Positions 42,181 to 51,490 are shown, numbered from the stretch's first letter. The stretch: DNA of 64,000 nucleotides from Streptomyces sp. WZ.A104 (GCF_002382885.1 NZ_NWVL01000028.1:1-64000), one strand, 5' to 3'. Numbers and translations: made by a program. The notes: a model not told the origin generated them from the letters alone.

Positions 42181-43452
42181 ATGACCGGACGGCGACGCGC
42201 CCTGTTCCCCCGCCCCTTCCAGCACGGCATCACCGCGGCGGCCGCAGGTGCGTTGCTGCTGACCGGCTGCGGTGTGCTCCCTGGAACCTCGGGGGGATCC
42301 AGGGAGCCCGTGACCGTGATGACGTGGGCGCCCGACCGCTCGGACGACGTCAGCGCGGTGCAGAAGGCCGGAGTGCCCGTGATGGCCCGGGCGTACGCCC
42401 GCTGGGTCAACGACACCGGCGGTATCGGGGGGCGCGAGCTGCGGGTGATCGTCTGCGACGAGGGCGACACCGCGCTCGGCGCCGAGCGGTGCGCGCGGGA
42501 GGCCGTCAAGAAGGAGGTGGCCGCCGTCGTCGGCTCGTACAGCCGGCACGGGCAGAGCTTCATGCCCGCGCTGGAGGCGGGCGGCGTCCCGTACATCGGC
42601 GGCTACGGCGCCTCCACCGAGGAGTTCAGCAGCTACCTCTCCTACCCGGTCAACGGCGGCCAGTCCGCGCTGCTGGCCGGTCACGGCCAGCAGCTGGCGC
42701 GTTCCTGCGCGCGGGTCTCGCTGGTCCGGCCCGACACGATCGGCGGCGACGGCATGCCGCAGCTCCTCGACAACGGGCTGTTGGCCGCCGACCGGCCGAA
42801 GTCCACCGACATCCTGGCCCCCGAGGACGCCACCTCCTACGACAAGCAGGCCGCGAAGGCTCTGGAGCGGTCCGGCGGCAGCTGTGTGACGGCGGTGCTC
42901 GGTTCCCGCACGGAGACGTTCTTCGACTCCTTCCGCCGACTGGAGGCGGAAGGCGAGCGGGTCACGGTCTCCTCCGTCCTCGGCAGCGTCAGCCAGCCGC
43001 TCATCACCCGCACGGGCGGCCGGAACAGCCCGTTCGAGGGGGCCCACGTCACCGGCTGGTACCCGGAATCGGGCGACGCCCGGTGGAAGGAGATGCGCTC
43101 GGTGGTCAAGCGTTACGCCTTCGGGGACAACCGCATCGACCCGGACGACACCGCCGTCCAGACGACGTGGATCGCGTACACGGCGCTGCGGGCGGCCGTC
43201 GCGGCGATCGACGACGACAAGGTCACCTCGGGCCGGATCGCCGCCGCCCTCAACCGGGGCACCGAGGTCGACACCGGCGGCCTGACCCCGACGCTCCGCT
43301 GGCGCTTCCGGGACCTGGTGGGCGCGTCCGCCTACCCGCGCATCGTCAACACGAAGGTGACGTTCCAGGTGGTCCGCGAGGGCCGTCTCACCGCCGAGAG
43401 GGAGGGCTTCGTGGACGTCGCGGAGGCCCTGACGGACGCCCCGCACATCTGA
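42181..43452 (+). CDS. ABC-type substrate-binding lipoprotein (branched-chain amino-acid type)
   Basis: A 423-residue lipoprotein. The signal peptide has a twin-basic start and lipobox LLLTGCG with the lipidated Cys about residue 33. The mature part is a periplasmic-binding-protein type I fold: MARAYARWVNDTGGIGGRELRVIV, VAAVVGSYSRHGQSFMPALEAGGVPYIG. It resembles LivK/urea-binding proteins. No permease or ATPase genes are near, so it may serve as a sensor or use a distant transporter. ATG 42181. Confidence 0.9.
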   Translation: MTGRRRALFPRPFQHGITAAAAGALLLTGCGVLPGTSGGSREPVTVMTWAPDRSDDVSAVQKAGVPVMARAYARWVNDTGGIGGRELRVIVCDEGDTALGAERCAREAVKKEVAAVVGSYSRHGQSFMPALEAGGVPYIGGYGASTEEFSSYLSYPVNGGQSALLAGHGQQLARSCARVSLVRPDTIGGDGMPQLLDNGLLAADRPKSTDILAPEDATSYDKQAAKALERSGGSCVTAVLGSRTETFFDSFRRLEAEGERVTVSSVLGSVSQPLITRTGGRNSPFEGAHVTGWYPESGDARWKEMRSVVKRYAFGDNRIDPDDTAVQTTWIAYTALRAAVAAIDDDKVTSGRIAAALNRGTEVDTGGLTPTLRWRFRDLVGASAYPRIVNTKVTFQVVREGRLTAEREGFVDVAEALTDAPHI

Positions 43453-43455
43453 CGG

Positions 43456-43483
43456 CCGGGGCCCGGTCGGCGCCGGACCCCGG
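43456..43483. terminator. Hairpin after the binding-protein gene
   Basis: An 11-bp stem with one mismatch (43456-43466 with 43473-43483) and 6-base loop, directly after the stop at 43452. Confidence 0.6.
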
Positions 43484-43515
43484 TCTTCCGCTCAGCGGGC
43501 TCGGAGGCCCAGGAG

Positions 43516-43560
43516 GGCTCGGAGGGCTCGGAGGGCTCGGAGGGCTCGGAGGGCTCGGAG
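43516..43560. repeat. Nonanucleotide tandem repeat GGCTCGGAG x 5
   Basis: Five identical 9-bp units (43516, 43525, 43534, 43543, 43552), with degenerate half-units before them, fill the gap between two convergent genes. Confidence 0.9.
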
Positions 43561-43569
43561 GCCGGTCGC

Positions 43570-45201
43570 TCAGAGCTCGGTGTACGCGTGCTTGGTGAGG
43601 CCGTACTTCGCGGCGATCACGTTCCAGAGCCGCGACGCCTCGCGCTTGGCCTGGGTGGCCACCCCGCTCTGCTCGTTGCCGCTGGCCGTCTCCTTCGTCG
43701 TCCGGGCCTGGCCGCCCTTGCAGACGTTCTTGTTCTTCTTGGCCTGCCGGGCCCAGGTGGCGTAGTGCTCGTCGGCCGCGGCGGATGCCTTCCACGCCCG
43801 GGTGAGCGAGGACGTCAGTTCGGCGTGGCGCGGCAGCTCGTCCAGGGTCAGGCCGTCGAGTCGGGTCAGCAGGTCGCGGCGCTGCTGGGCGGCGCCCCTG
43901 AGATCGGTGTTCGCCCGGTCCAGGTCCTTGCAGGACTTGATCTTCTCGACCGCGCTGATCACCGCGGCGCGGCTGTTGTTGCTGTCGGCCAGGAGCTTGT
44001 CCAGCGCCTCGGCCTGCGGCTTCGCGGGGTCGGGCGCCGCCTTGGGGGTGGGCTCCTCGGCCGGGGGTGAACTCTGCGCCGCCACCGTCTGCTTGTCGTC
44101 CTTGGGGGAGTCGCCGCCGCCGCTCATCAGGGCGCCCGCGCCGAGCCCGAGGACCGCGCAGCCGACGACGACGGCGGCGATCAGCGGGACGTGCGCGGAG
44201 CGCCGGCGCGGCGGCTCGCCGTCCTGGTGCGGGGGCGGCCCGTCGTGCTCCGCACGGCCCTGGAGCCCCTGGAGGCCGGACTGGTAGCCCGGGGAAGCCT
44301 GGTGGGACTGGGGAGCGTGGGGCGGCAACTGCTCGCCCCGGTGCGGCTGCTGGGGCTGGTGGCCCTGCTGCGGAGGCTGCTGGTACGGGGGCGGGGCCTG
44401 CTGCCCCTGGTGCGGGGGCGGGGCCTGCTGCCCCGTGTCGAACTGCGGCATCTGCCGTGTGCCGCCCGCCGGCCCCTCCGCGCGGAACAGGTTGTCGAAC
44501 TCCGCGGGCGGCTGCCGGTCCCCCGGCGCGCCCGGCCTGCCCCCGTACGGGGCGCCGCCGGGCACCGGAGGTATGTACTGCGTGGCATCCGCGTCGCCGC
44601 CGTGCTGGGGCATCCCGACGGGCCCGGAGCCTCCCGGGACGGGCGCGATGTACTGCGTGGCGTCCGCGTCGCCGCCGGGAACACCGGGAGCCCCGGGGCC
44701 TCCCCGCGTGCCCGGCACGGCCTCCGGCGGCAGCGGCTGCGCGTACGGCAGGGGCTGGGACTGCTGCTGCGACCGGGGCTGCTGGTACGAGCCGTGCTGC
44801 TGGGCCTGCTGCTGGTACGAGCCCTGCTGCTGGGGTTGCTGATACGCCCCGGGCTGCTGGGGTTGCTGATACGCGTCCGGCTGCTGGTACGCCCCGGCGC
44901 CCGGCGTCTGCGCGGGCGGAAGGGGTTGTGCCTGCGCCTGGGGCTGCGGGTAGCCATAGTGTCCCGACGCCTGCGGGTCCGGCTGCGGCGGCGCGTCGGA
45001 CTGCGGCCCCCACGGCTGCCCCCACGGCTGTCCGCCCGCGGGGGCCGCCTGCTCGCCGTGTCCGCCGTGCGTGCCCTGCCCTCCGGCCGCGGGTCCCCCC
45101 TGGGTCCAGGGGGCACCGCCGTCGGCGGGCAGGACGACACCCTCGTGCGCGGGTCGTGCGGCGGGGAGCTGTTGCTCGCCGCCCTGTCCGCTCTGCGTCA
45201 C
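43570..45201 (-). CDS. Q/P/G-rich single-pass membrane protein with repeated DATQYI motifs
   Basis: A 543-residue protein. Residues 1-335 are disordered and rich in Gln, Pro, Gly and Tyr, with AYQQPQQ/SYQQ repeats and two copies of GDADATQYI(A/P)PVPGG. One transmembrane helix (VPLIAAVVVGCAVLGLGAGALM, about 340-362) is followed by a ~180-residue helical extracytoplasmic domain (KLLADSNNSRAAVISAVEKIKSCK, then RLWNVIAAKYGLTKHAYTEL). The DATQ motif resembles the phosphothreonine sites that Ser/Thr kinases make for FHA domains, which is inference. GTG 45201 has AGGAG five bases upstream. Function unknown. Confidence 0.88.
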   Translation of the reverse strand: MTQSGQGGEQQLPAARPAHEGVVLPADGGAPWTQGGPAAGGQGTHGGHGEQAAPAGGQPWGQPWGPQSDAPPQPDPQASGHYGYPQPQAQAQPLPPAQTPGAGAYQQPDAYQQPQQPGAYQQPQQQGSYQQQAQQHGSYQQPRSQQQSQPLPYAQPLPPEAVPGTRGGPGAPGVPGGDADATQYIAPVPGGSGPVGMPQHGGDADATQYIPPVPGGAPYGGRPGAPGDRQPPAEFDNLFRAEGPAGGTRQMPQFDTGQQAPPPHQGQQAPPPYQQPPQQGHQPQQPHRGEQLPPHAPQSHQASPGYQSGLQGLQGRAEHDGPPPHQDGEPPRRRSAHVPLIAAVVVGCAVLGLGAGALMSGGGDSPKDDKQTVAAQSSPPAEEPTPKAAPDPAKPQAEALDKLLADSNNSRAAVISAVEKIKSCKDLDRANTDLRGAAQQRRDLLTRLDGLTLDELPRHAELTSSLTRAWKASAAADEHYATWARQAKKNKNVCKGGQARTTKETASGNEQSGVATQAKREASRLWNVIAAKYGLTKHAYTEL

Positions 45202-45374
45202 CGGGACTCCTACGTGTGAACCTACGGAATCGTCGGCTCACGCTATCGGGTGGTCACCCGCCTCCGCCAAGCGCGTAGGGCCCCTCACGACCCCTTCACA
45301 GCGGGGGTAACATCCGGCCGCCCCACGACGCTGTTATCGGACGGACCCGCGCGACCGGGCCCGCAACCGCGGGC

Positions 45375-46757
45375 TCACGCCGCCTGGAGCTCCAGCCGCT
45401 CACCGAACTCCCGTACCACGGGCTCCTCGGCGTAGGGCGCGAGCCGCTGCTGGAGGTCGTCGAGGTATTCGGCGCCCCGGGTGGAACGCACCGTCCCCAG
45501 GAGCTCCATCGCCCGCGTCCCCGTGTGGCAGGCCCGCTCCACCTCGCGCTGCTGGACCTGGGCCGAGGCGAGGAGCACCAGCCCGATGCCCCGGCGCCGC
45601 GCCCGGGTCTCCGGCAGCGCGGCCAGCGCCTCCCTGGCCCGCCGGGCGGCCTCCTGCGCCTGCCCCAGGTCCCGGTGGCAGTGGGCCAGTTCGTCCGCGA
45701 GGTAGCCCGCGTCGAAGTGCGCGATCCAGACCGGGTCGTCGCCCGTGTCCGGGTCGGCCTGCTCCAGCGCGGCGGCCGCCCGCCCCGCCACCGCGTGGCA
45801 GGTCCTGGCGTCCCCGAGCAGCGCGTGCCCCCGGGCCTCGGCCGCGTAGAACATCGCCTGGGCGCGGGGGGTGACCTGCCCCCGGGCTCCTTCCTGTGCG
45901 GCGCGGGCCAGTTGGGCGATCTCGCGCGGGTTGCCGAGCTGGGCGGCGAGATGGCTCATGGAGGCGGCCAGCACATAGCCGCCGTAGGCCCGGTCGCCCG
46001 CCGCCTGTGCGAGCCGCAGGGCCTGGATGTAGTACCGCTGGGCGAGGCCGGGCTGACCGGTGTCGACCGCCATGTACCCGCCGAGTTCGGTGAGCCGGGC
46101 CACCGCGCCGAACAGCTCACGCCCCACCTGTTCGCGGTACGCCCCCGAAAGCAGCCCGGAGACCACGCTGTTGAGGTAGTGCACGAGCACCGGGCGGACA
46201 TGGCCGCTGCCGAAGCGGTGGTCGAGGTCGGTCAGGGCGGTGGTCATCGCCCGCACCGCCTCCACGTCGGACATCCCGACCCGGGCCCCGGCCGGCCGCT
46301 CGACCTGCGGGTCGGTGCCGGAGATCAGCCAGTCCCGGCTGGGCTCGACCAGTGCGGAGGCGGCGATGGCCGAACCGGTGAGCAGATCGCGGCGGCCCAC
46401 GTCGCTGCGCCACAGCTCGCAGACCTGCTCGACGGCCCCGGCCACGGTCGGCGCGTACTGGAGGCCGACGCCGGAGGCCAGGTTCTTGCCGTTGGCCATG
46501 CCGATCTCGTCGATGGTGACCGTACGGCCGAGCTTGCGGCCGAGCGCCTCGGCGATGATCCCCGGGGCCCGGCCGCGGGGTTGCTGTCCGCGCAGCCAGC
46601 GCGCCACGGAGGTCTTGTCGTAGCGCAGGTCGAGCCCTCGCTCGGCCCCGACCATGTTCACGCGGCGCGCGAGGCCCGCGTTGGAACAGGCGGCTTCCTG
46701 GATGAGCGTCTGGAGCCGTTCGTTGGGCTGGCGGGCTACGAGAGGCCTTGCAGCCAT
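45375..46757 (-). CDS. NsdA-like TPR regulator
   Basis: A 460-residue protein. The N-terminal helix-turn-helix-like region (LQTLIQEAACSNAGLARRVN, then DLRYDKTSVARWLRGQQPRG) is followed by TPR-like repeats (GLAQRYYIQALRLAQAAGDRAYGG, ARRAREALAALPETRARRRG). The family includes NsdA, a negative regulator of Streptomyces development and antibiotic production. ATG 46757 is chosen because AGGGGGA lies five bases upstream; an in-frame extension to 46823 lacks a site. It is divergent from the Prim-Pol gene across a gap of about 255 bases. Confidence 0.88.
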   Translation of the reverse strand: MAARPLVARQPNERLQTLIQEAACSNAGLARRVNMVGAERGLDLRYDKTSVARWLRGQQPRGRAPGIIAEALGRKLGRTVTIDEIGMANGKNLASGVGLQYAPTVAGAVEQVCELWRSDVGRRDLLTGSAIAASALVEPSRDWLISGTDPQVERPAGARVGMSDVEAVRAMTTALTDLDHRFGSGHVRPVLVHYLNSVVSGLLSGAYREQVGRELFGAVARLTELGGYMAVDTGQPGLAQRYYIQALRLAQAAGDRAYGGYVLAASMSHLAAQLGNPREIAQLARAAQEGARGQVTPRAQAMFYAAEARGHALLGDARTCHAVAGRAAAALEQADPDTGDDPVWIAHFDAGYLADELAHCHRDLGQAQEAARRAREALAALPETRARRRGIGLVLLASAQVQQREVERACHTGTRAMELLGTVRSTRGAEYLDDLQQRLAPYAEEPVVREFGERLELQAA

Positions 46758-47012
46758 ATGTCCCCCTGAAGCATCGGTTATGTGCAGCGATCGGTGGAAG
46801 GGATCACTGCCCGGCACATACACAAGAAATGCGCATATTCCATCGGCATTCGGTACGGTCGGCGGTCCTGAAGGTGGTTACCCGCCCTTCGGTACGACGC
46901 CTCACGCGCGCCCCCGTCCATGCTCCGATGCGCCCCGCGTGCAGGATCGATGCACCGTGACCCGGTCATGGGGAGGCCGTAACCCCCGGTGACGCCGGGA
47001 GTTGTGCTGGTC

Positions 47013-47690
47013 GTGGAAGAGCCCATCGGAGTCACGGAAGCCGCACAAGTACCTCAGCAGCGGGGGGATCACCTGCTCGACGCCGCGGTGCGGTATGCGG
47101 AAGAGCGTCACTGGGACGTGTTCCCCGGCACCTGGCTGGAGGCGGTGGAGGGCAGGGAGCGCTGCTCCTGCGGCGAGCCGGCCTGTGCCCTGCCCGGGGC
47201 CCACGCGGACCGGCCCGACTGGGCGGGCCAGGCGACCGGCAGCGGGGCCGCCGCCCGGCGTATGTGGTCCCGGCAGCCGCGCGCCTCGGTGCTGCTGCCG
47301 ACCGGGCGCACCTTCGACGCGCTGGAGGTCCCGGAGGCCGCGGGCTTCCTGGCGCTGGCGCGGATGGAGCGGATGGACCTGACCCTCGGCCCGGTCACCT
47401 GCACGCCCGACCGCCGGATGATGTTCTTCGTGCTGCCCGGGGCCGCGGCCAAGGCCCCCGAGCTGGTGCGCGCGCTCGGCTGGAACGCCGAGGCGATCGA
47501 TCTGACCGGCCGGGGCGAGGGCCACTACATCGCCGCTCCGCCGACCCGGGTCGGCGGGCGCGGGGCCGTGCAGTGGGCCCGCAAGCCCACCCACGTCAAC
47601 CGCTGGCTGCCCGATGTGGACGAGCTGATCAGCCCGCTGGCGTACGCCTGCGCACGTGAGGCGGCCGACGCCCGCACCCGGACCGCGTAG
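47013..47690 (+). CDS. Bifunctional DNA primase/polymerase (Prim-Pol) domain protein
   Basis: About 225 residues of Prim-Pol N-terminal type. The start of the conserved part is LLDAAVRYAEERHWDVFPGTWLE, then CSCGEPACALPGAHADRPDW, RQPRASVLLPTGRTFDALEVP and the C-terminal GRGEGHYIAAPPTR...WLPDVDELI. No helicase or phage genes are near, so this is the chromosomal stand-alone form found in Streptomyces, with unknown role. The start is ambiguous: GTG 47013 fits the conserved N-terminus (VEEPIG); GTG 47004 or 46989 are upstream in frame. Confidence 0.82.
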   Translation: MEEPIGVTEAAQVPQQRGDHLLDAAVRYAEERHWDVFPGTWLEAVEGRERCSCGEPACALPGAHADRPDWAGQATGSGAAARRMWSRQPRASVLLPTGRTFDALEVPEAAGFLALARMERMDLTLGPVTCTPDRRMMFFVLPGAAAKAPELVRALGWNAEAIDLTGRGEGHYIAAPPTRVGGRGAVQWARKPTHVNRWLPDVDELISPLAYACAREAADARTRTA

Positions 47691-47695
47691 GGCTT

Positions 47696-47742
47696 CGAAA
47701 GCCTTTCGTAGGGTGGTCCCCACCACGTGGGGATATCGAAAG
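47696..47742. promoter_or_regulatory. Palindromic elements before the ABC exporter
   Basis: CGAAAG-C-CTTTCG (47696-47708), CCCCAC-CAC-GTGGGG (47718-47732) and a third CGAAAG (47737-47742) are packed into the 60 bases between the Prim-Pol stop and the ABC ATPase start. They probably include an operator; the factor is unknown. Confidence 0.55.
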
Positions 47743-47750
47743 GCTGTGCC

Positions 47751-48614
47751 ATGCCGGACCAGGCGGATGCACGTACGGAAACAGACACGCGCATCGACAG
47801 AGGCGCGGGTACAGAAGCAGACGCGACAGCGGGCGGTGCGCCGACGGCGCCCCCCGCTGTCCGCGTACAGGGGCTGTGGAAGCGGTTCGGGGAGCAGGTC
47901 GCCGTCTCGGGGATCGATCTGGAGCTGCCCGCGGGCAAGTTCATCGGGCTGGTGGGGCCCAACGGGGCCGGTAAGACGACCACGCTCTCGATGATCACCG
48001 GGCTCCTCCGGCCCGACATGGGGACGATCGAGGTCGCGGGCCACAACGTGTGGACGGACCCGGTCGAGGTGAAGTCCCGGATCGGCGTGCTGCCGGAGGG
48101 GCTGCGGCTCTTCGAACGGCTGTCGGGACGCGAACTTCTCGCGTACAACGGGCGGTTGCGCGGGCTCCCCGGTGACGAGGTCGACAAACGGGCCACCCAG
48201 CTGCTCGACGTGCTGGACCTGGCGGGTGCGCAGCACAAGCTGGTCGTCGACTACTCGACCGGTATGCGGAAGAAGATCGGCCTCGCGGCCGCACTCCTCC
48301 ACAACCCCGAAGTGCTGTTCCTGGACGAGCCTTTCGAGGGCGTCGACCCGGTCTCCGCACAGACGATCCGCGGGGTGCTGGAGCGCTACACCCGGTCCGG
48401 GGCGACCGTGGTCTTCTCCAGCCATGTCATGGAGCTGGTCGAGTCGCTGTGCGACTGGGTGGCGGTGATGGCGGCGGGCCGGATCAAGGCGCGCGGCACA
48501 CTGGCCGAGGTACGCGGCGACGCCCCCTCGTTGCAGACGGCCTTCCTCGAACTGGTCGGCGCGAGCGGCCGGGACACCGGTGACGCCCTCGACTGGCTGG
48601 GCGGCTCCCGATGA
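47751..48614 (+). CDS. ABC transporter ATP-binding protein
   Basis: A 287-residue ATPase of the drug/CcmA-like exporter group. Walker A is GPNGAGKTTT, the Q-loop GVLPEGLRLFERL, the signature is the divergent YSTGMRKKIGLAAALLHNP, and Walker B is VLFLDEPFEGVDP. The first 40 residues are a charged Thr/Ala-rich extension. ATG 47751. It overlaps the permease gene by ATGA, forming a two-gene exporter. Confidence 0.93.
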   Translation: MPDQADARTETDTRIDRGAGTEADATAGGAPTAPPAVRVQGLWKRFGEQVAVSGIDLELPAGKFIGLVGPNGAGKTTTLSMITGLLRPDMGTIEVAGHNVWTDPVEVKSRIGVLPEGLRLFERLSGRELLAYNGRLRGLPGDEVDKRATQLLDVLDLAGAQHKLVVDYSTGMRKKIGLAAALLHNPEVLFLDEPFEGVDPVSAQTIRGVLERYTRSGATVVFSSHVMELVESLCDWVAVMAAGRIKARGTLAEVRGDAPSLQTAFLELVGASGRDTGDALDWLGGSR

Positions 48615-50254
48615 GCGTGCTGGACACTCCGGTCACCGCCGCCGCCCCGGCCGCGCCGACGTCGGGCCTGACCCCGGTCTTCGTACGGCTGAAGCTGTCG
48701 CTCCTGCGGAACGGGCTGCGGCAGTCCGCCGGGCGCAGGGCCGCGTTCATCGTCTCCCTCGTCCTCACCCTGCTGGTCGCCGCGGGGCAGGTCCTGGGCC
48801 TGGTCCTGCTGCGCGGCGACGAGCACGCGGGCACGGTCGTGGTGCTGCTGACCGGCGTCGTGGCGCTCGGCTGGGCGGTGCTGCCGCTGTTCTTCCCCAG
48901 TGGTGACGACACCCTCGACCCGACCCGGCTGGCGATGCTGCCGCTGCGGCCGCAGCCGCTGGTGCGGGCCCTGCTGGTGTCGTCGATGATCGGCGTCGGC
49001 CCGCTGTTCACGCTGTGCCTGGTGACCGGCTCGGTCCTCGCGCTGGCTCAGGGGGCGGTCGGGGTGGTGTTCGCGGTCCTTGCCGTCCCGCTGACGATGC
49101 TGCTCTGCGTGGCGCTGTCGCGGGCGGTGGCCACCGCCAACGTACGGCTGCTGAACTCCCGCAAGGGCCGCGACCTCGCGGTGCTCAGCGGGCTGGTGAT
49201 CGCGGTGGGCATCCAGTTCGTCAACTTCGGCGCGCAGCGGCTCGGGCAGTCCGGCGGGCTCTCCGCGCTCGAACCGGCGGCGGGCGTGGTCCGCTGGCTG
49301 CCCGGCGCCTCCGCGATAGGGGCGGTGGACTCGGCGTCGGACGGTTCGCCGGGCATCGCGGTCCTCCAGCTGCTGATCACGGCGGCAGCCCTGGCCGCGC
49401 TGCTGTGGACGTGGCAGCGGAGCCTGGTGAAGCTGATGACCGCGCCGGACGGCTCGACGCTGGCGGCCGCCGAACCGTCCCGCAAGGAGTCGTCCGCCGG
49501 CCGCGGCGGACTGGCGGGGCTGCTGCCGGAGGGCCGCACGGGGACCGTCGTACAGCGGAGCCTGCGGTATGTGGCGCGGGACCCGAAGACGAAGGCGGGC
49601 TGGGTGACGGCGCTGGCGATCGGCGCGATCGTGCCGCTGCTCAACGCGTTCCAGGGCACCGGCTCGGTGTACTTCGCGTGCTTCGCCGCGGGCATGCTCG
49701 GTATGCAGATGTACAACCAGTTCGGGCAGGACACCTCGGCGTTCTGGATGGTGGCGCTGACGATCTCCTCGCCCCGGGACGCGTACGTCGAGCTGCGGGC
49801 CCGCGCGCTGGCTCTGTTGCTGATCACGCTCCCGTACACGCTGGTGGTCTGCGCGGTGACGGCGGCGGTGATCGGCGACTGGGAGACCCTGCCCGGGGCG
49901 CTGGGCCTGTCCTTCGCGCTGCTGGGCGCGATGGTGTCGACGGGGGCGGTGGCCTCGGCGCTGTTCGCGTACTCGATCCCGCAGGAGGGCGCGTTCAAGA
50001 ACGTGGCTCCGGGACAGGGCGGACTGGCCTGGATATCGATCCTCGGTGGCATGGTGGCCACCTCGCTGCTGGCCTCGCCGGTGATCGCGATGACGATCTG
50101 GCTGCACCTCGCGGACCACCATGGCGCGCTGTGGCTCATGGTGCCGGGAGGCGTCGCGTACGGGGCGTTCATCGGGTGGGCCGGGCTGAAGCTCGCCGCG
50201 ACGCGCACGGCGAACCGGCTGCCGGAGATCCTGACGGCGGTCAGCAAGGGGTGA
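48611..50254 (+). CDS. ABC transporter permease
   Basis: A 547-residue membrane protein with about 10-12 helices, e.g. AAFIVSLVLTLLVAAGQVLGLVLL near residue 50 and VVGVVFAVLAVPLTMLLCVAL. A soluble loop (about residues 275-320) precedes the last group of helices. It pairs with the ATPase just upstream. The substrate is unknown. The gene is convergent with the alpha/beta hydrolase gene, 37 bases away. Confidence 0.9.
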   Translation: MSVLDTPVTAAAPAAPTSGLTPVFVRLKLSLLRNGLRQSAGRRAAFIVSLVLTLLVAAGQVLGLVLLRGDEHAGTVVVLLTGVVALGWAVLPLFFPSGDDTLDPTRLAMLPLRPQPLVRALLVSSMIGVGPLFTLCLVTGSVLALAQGAVGVVFAVLAVPLTMLLCVALSRAVATANVRLLNSRKGRDLAVLSGLVIAVGIQFVNFGAQRLGQSGGLSALEPAAGVVRWLPGASAIGAVDSASDGSPGIAVLQLLITAAALAALLWTWQRSLVKLMTAPDGSTLAAAEPSRKESSAGRGGLAGLLPEGRTGTVVQRSLRYVARDPKTKAGWVTALAIGAIVPLLNAFQGTGSVYFACFAAGMLGMQMYNQFGQDTSAFWMVALTISSPRDAYVELRARALALLLITLPYTLVVCAVTAAVIGDWETLPGALGLSFALLGAMVSTGAVASALFAYSIPQEGAFKNVAPGQGGLAWISILGGMVATSLLASPVIAMTIWLHLADHHGALWLMVPGGVAYGAFIGWAGLKLAATRTANRLPEILTAVSKG

Positions 50255-50291
50255 CCCCCTGCCGACGGCTCCAGGGGTTACCTGACAGGCC

Positions 50292-51185
50292 CTACGGGGC
50301 GACCGGCTCCCGGTCGCCCCGGCTGTCCTCGTGGAGCTGTTCCAGGAACGGCTCCACCGCCGCCCGCCAGCCCTCCGGCTGGTCGTAGTGGATGAGGTGG
50401 CCCGCGTCCGCCACCTCCGCGTACTGACCGCGGGGCAGGACGCGGACCATCTCCTGGGCCTCGGCGCGGCCCAGCTCCCCGTCGAGGCCGCGCAGCACCA
50501 GCGCCGGGCACCGCACCTGGGCCAGCTCCTCCCAGTGGGCGTCGAAGACCCAGGTGGCGCGGGAGCGGAGCATCTGGCGGCGGGAGAAGACGGGACGCCA
50601 GCCGTCCTCGCACTCGGCCATCACCTCGGCGTAGAACTCGCCGCGAGCGGGGCTCGGCCGCTCCACCCAGGGGTCGTCCTCACCGAACCACTTCCGTACG
50701 TCGGCGAGGGTGGCGAAGGGCAGCGGCCAGGAGTCGAACCAGTCGCTCCACTCGCGCTGGGAGGCGGCGCCGAGGGCGGAGGCCCGCATGTCGCAGATGA
50801 CGACGGCGCGGACGAGGTCGGGGCGCTTGGCGGCGAGCTGCCAGCCGGTGAGCGCTCCCATGGCGTGGCCGACGACGGTGACGGGACCGAGCCCGAGCTG
50901 TTCGATCGCGGCCTCGGCGTCGCAGACGTAGGCCTCGCGGGTGTACGGACCCTCGGCCGGCTTCTCGCTGCGGCCGTGGCCCCGCTGGTCGAGGCCGACC
51001 GCGCGATACCGCTCGGCCAGCCAGCGGGCGGTGGGGGCCCAGTGGGAGGCCCGGCCCATGAGCCCGTGAAGCAATAAGACGCCGGGGGCGCGGTCGCTCT
51101 CCGCACGCCCCTTGGGCGGGTCGGCGAACTCCCATGCCGCGAGGCGTACGCCGTCGGTTCCGGTCACATCGATGCGCCGCACCAT
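50292..51185 (-). CDS. Alpha/beta-hydrolase fold protein with Ala at the nucleophile position
   Basis: A 297-residue alpha/beta hydrolase. The oxyanion segment is LLLHGLMGRASHW, the strand-loop is VGLDQRGHGRSEKP, and the elbow is VVGHAMGALTG where GHSMG is expected, so the nucleophile is Ala. The acid (LRGLDGELGRAE) and His (DAGHLIHYDQPEG) regions are kept. Either it uses another residue or it is a non-hydrolytic homologue. ATG 51185 (MVRRIDVTG). Confidence 0.88.
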   Translation of the reverse strand: MVRRIDVTGTDGVRLAAWEFADPPKGRAESDRAPGVLLLHGLMGRASHWAPTARWLAERYRAVGLDQRGHGRSEKPAEGPYTREAYVCDAEAAIEQLGLGPVTVVGHAMGALTGWQLAAKRPDLVRAVVICDMRASALGAASQREWSDWFDSWPLPFATLADVRKWFGEDDPWVERPSPARGEFYAEVMAECEDGWRPVFSRRQMLRSRATWVFDAHWEELAQVRCPALVLRGLDGELGRAEAQEMVRVLPRGQYAEVADAGHLIHYDQPEGWRAAVEPFLEQLHEDSRGDREPVAP

Positions 51186-51424
51186 AGTCCTGGCACCCCC
51201 TTCTGGTCCTCGATCACCGTGTGGTTCCGCCCCGCCAGGCTATCGAACTCGTATTCGAAAACGGAGGCGTGCCACCCAACACCCCACGTTCGAGTGACAC
51301 CCGTCCAGGATTGGCGCCGACCGCCGTGGGGAGATCTTCACCAGGAGGCGGACCGCTCGGGGACAACGGGCCGCGGGGACTGGCCTTGAGAGCTCGGGGC
51401 TCCGGGTCAGCACAGGGGAGGACA

Positions 51425-51452
51425 GGCCCCGGCGTCTTCGGACGCCGGGGCC
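51425..51452 (-). terminator. Hairpin terminator downstream of dmdR1
   Basis: A perfect 12-bp stem (51425-51436 with 51441-51452) with a four-base loop, about 300 bases past the dmdR1 stop in its direction of transcription. Confidence 0.75.
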
Positions 51453-51490
51453 GACCCCTGTCCGGGGGCGCCCCCGGAAGGGGCCCTGAG

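Noticed and set aside
46823-46989. Upstream extension of the NsdA-like gene
   Set aside because: The in-frame start at 46823 lacks a ribosome site, whereas ATG 46757 has AGGGGGA at the right distance and matches the conserved family N-terminus.
47013-47690. Phage or plasmid replication module
   Set aside because: The Prim-Pol domain protein has no helicase, integrase or structural phage genes near it and sits among conserved chromosomal genes.
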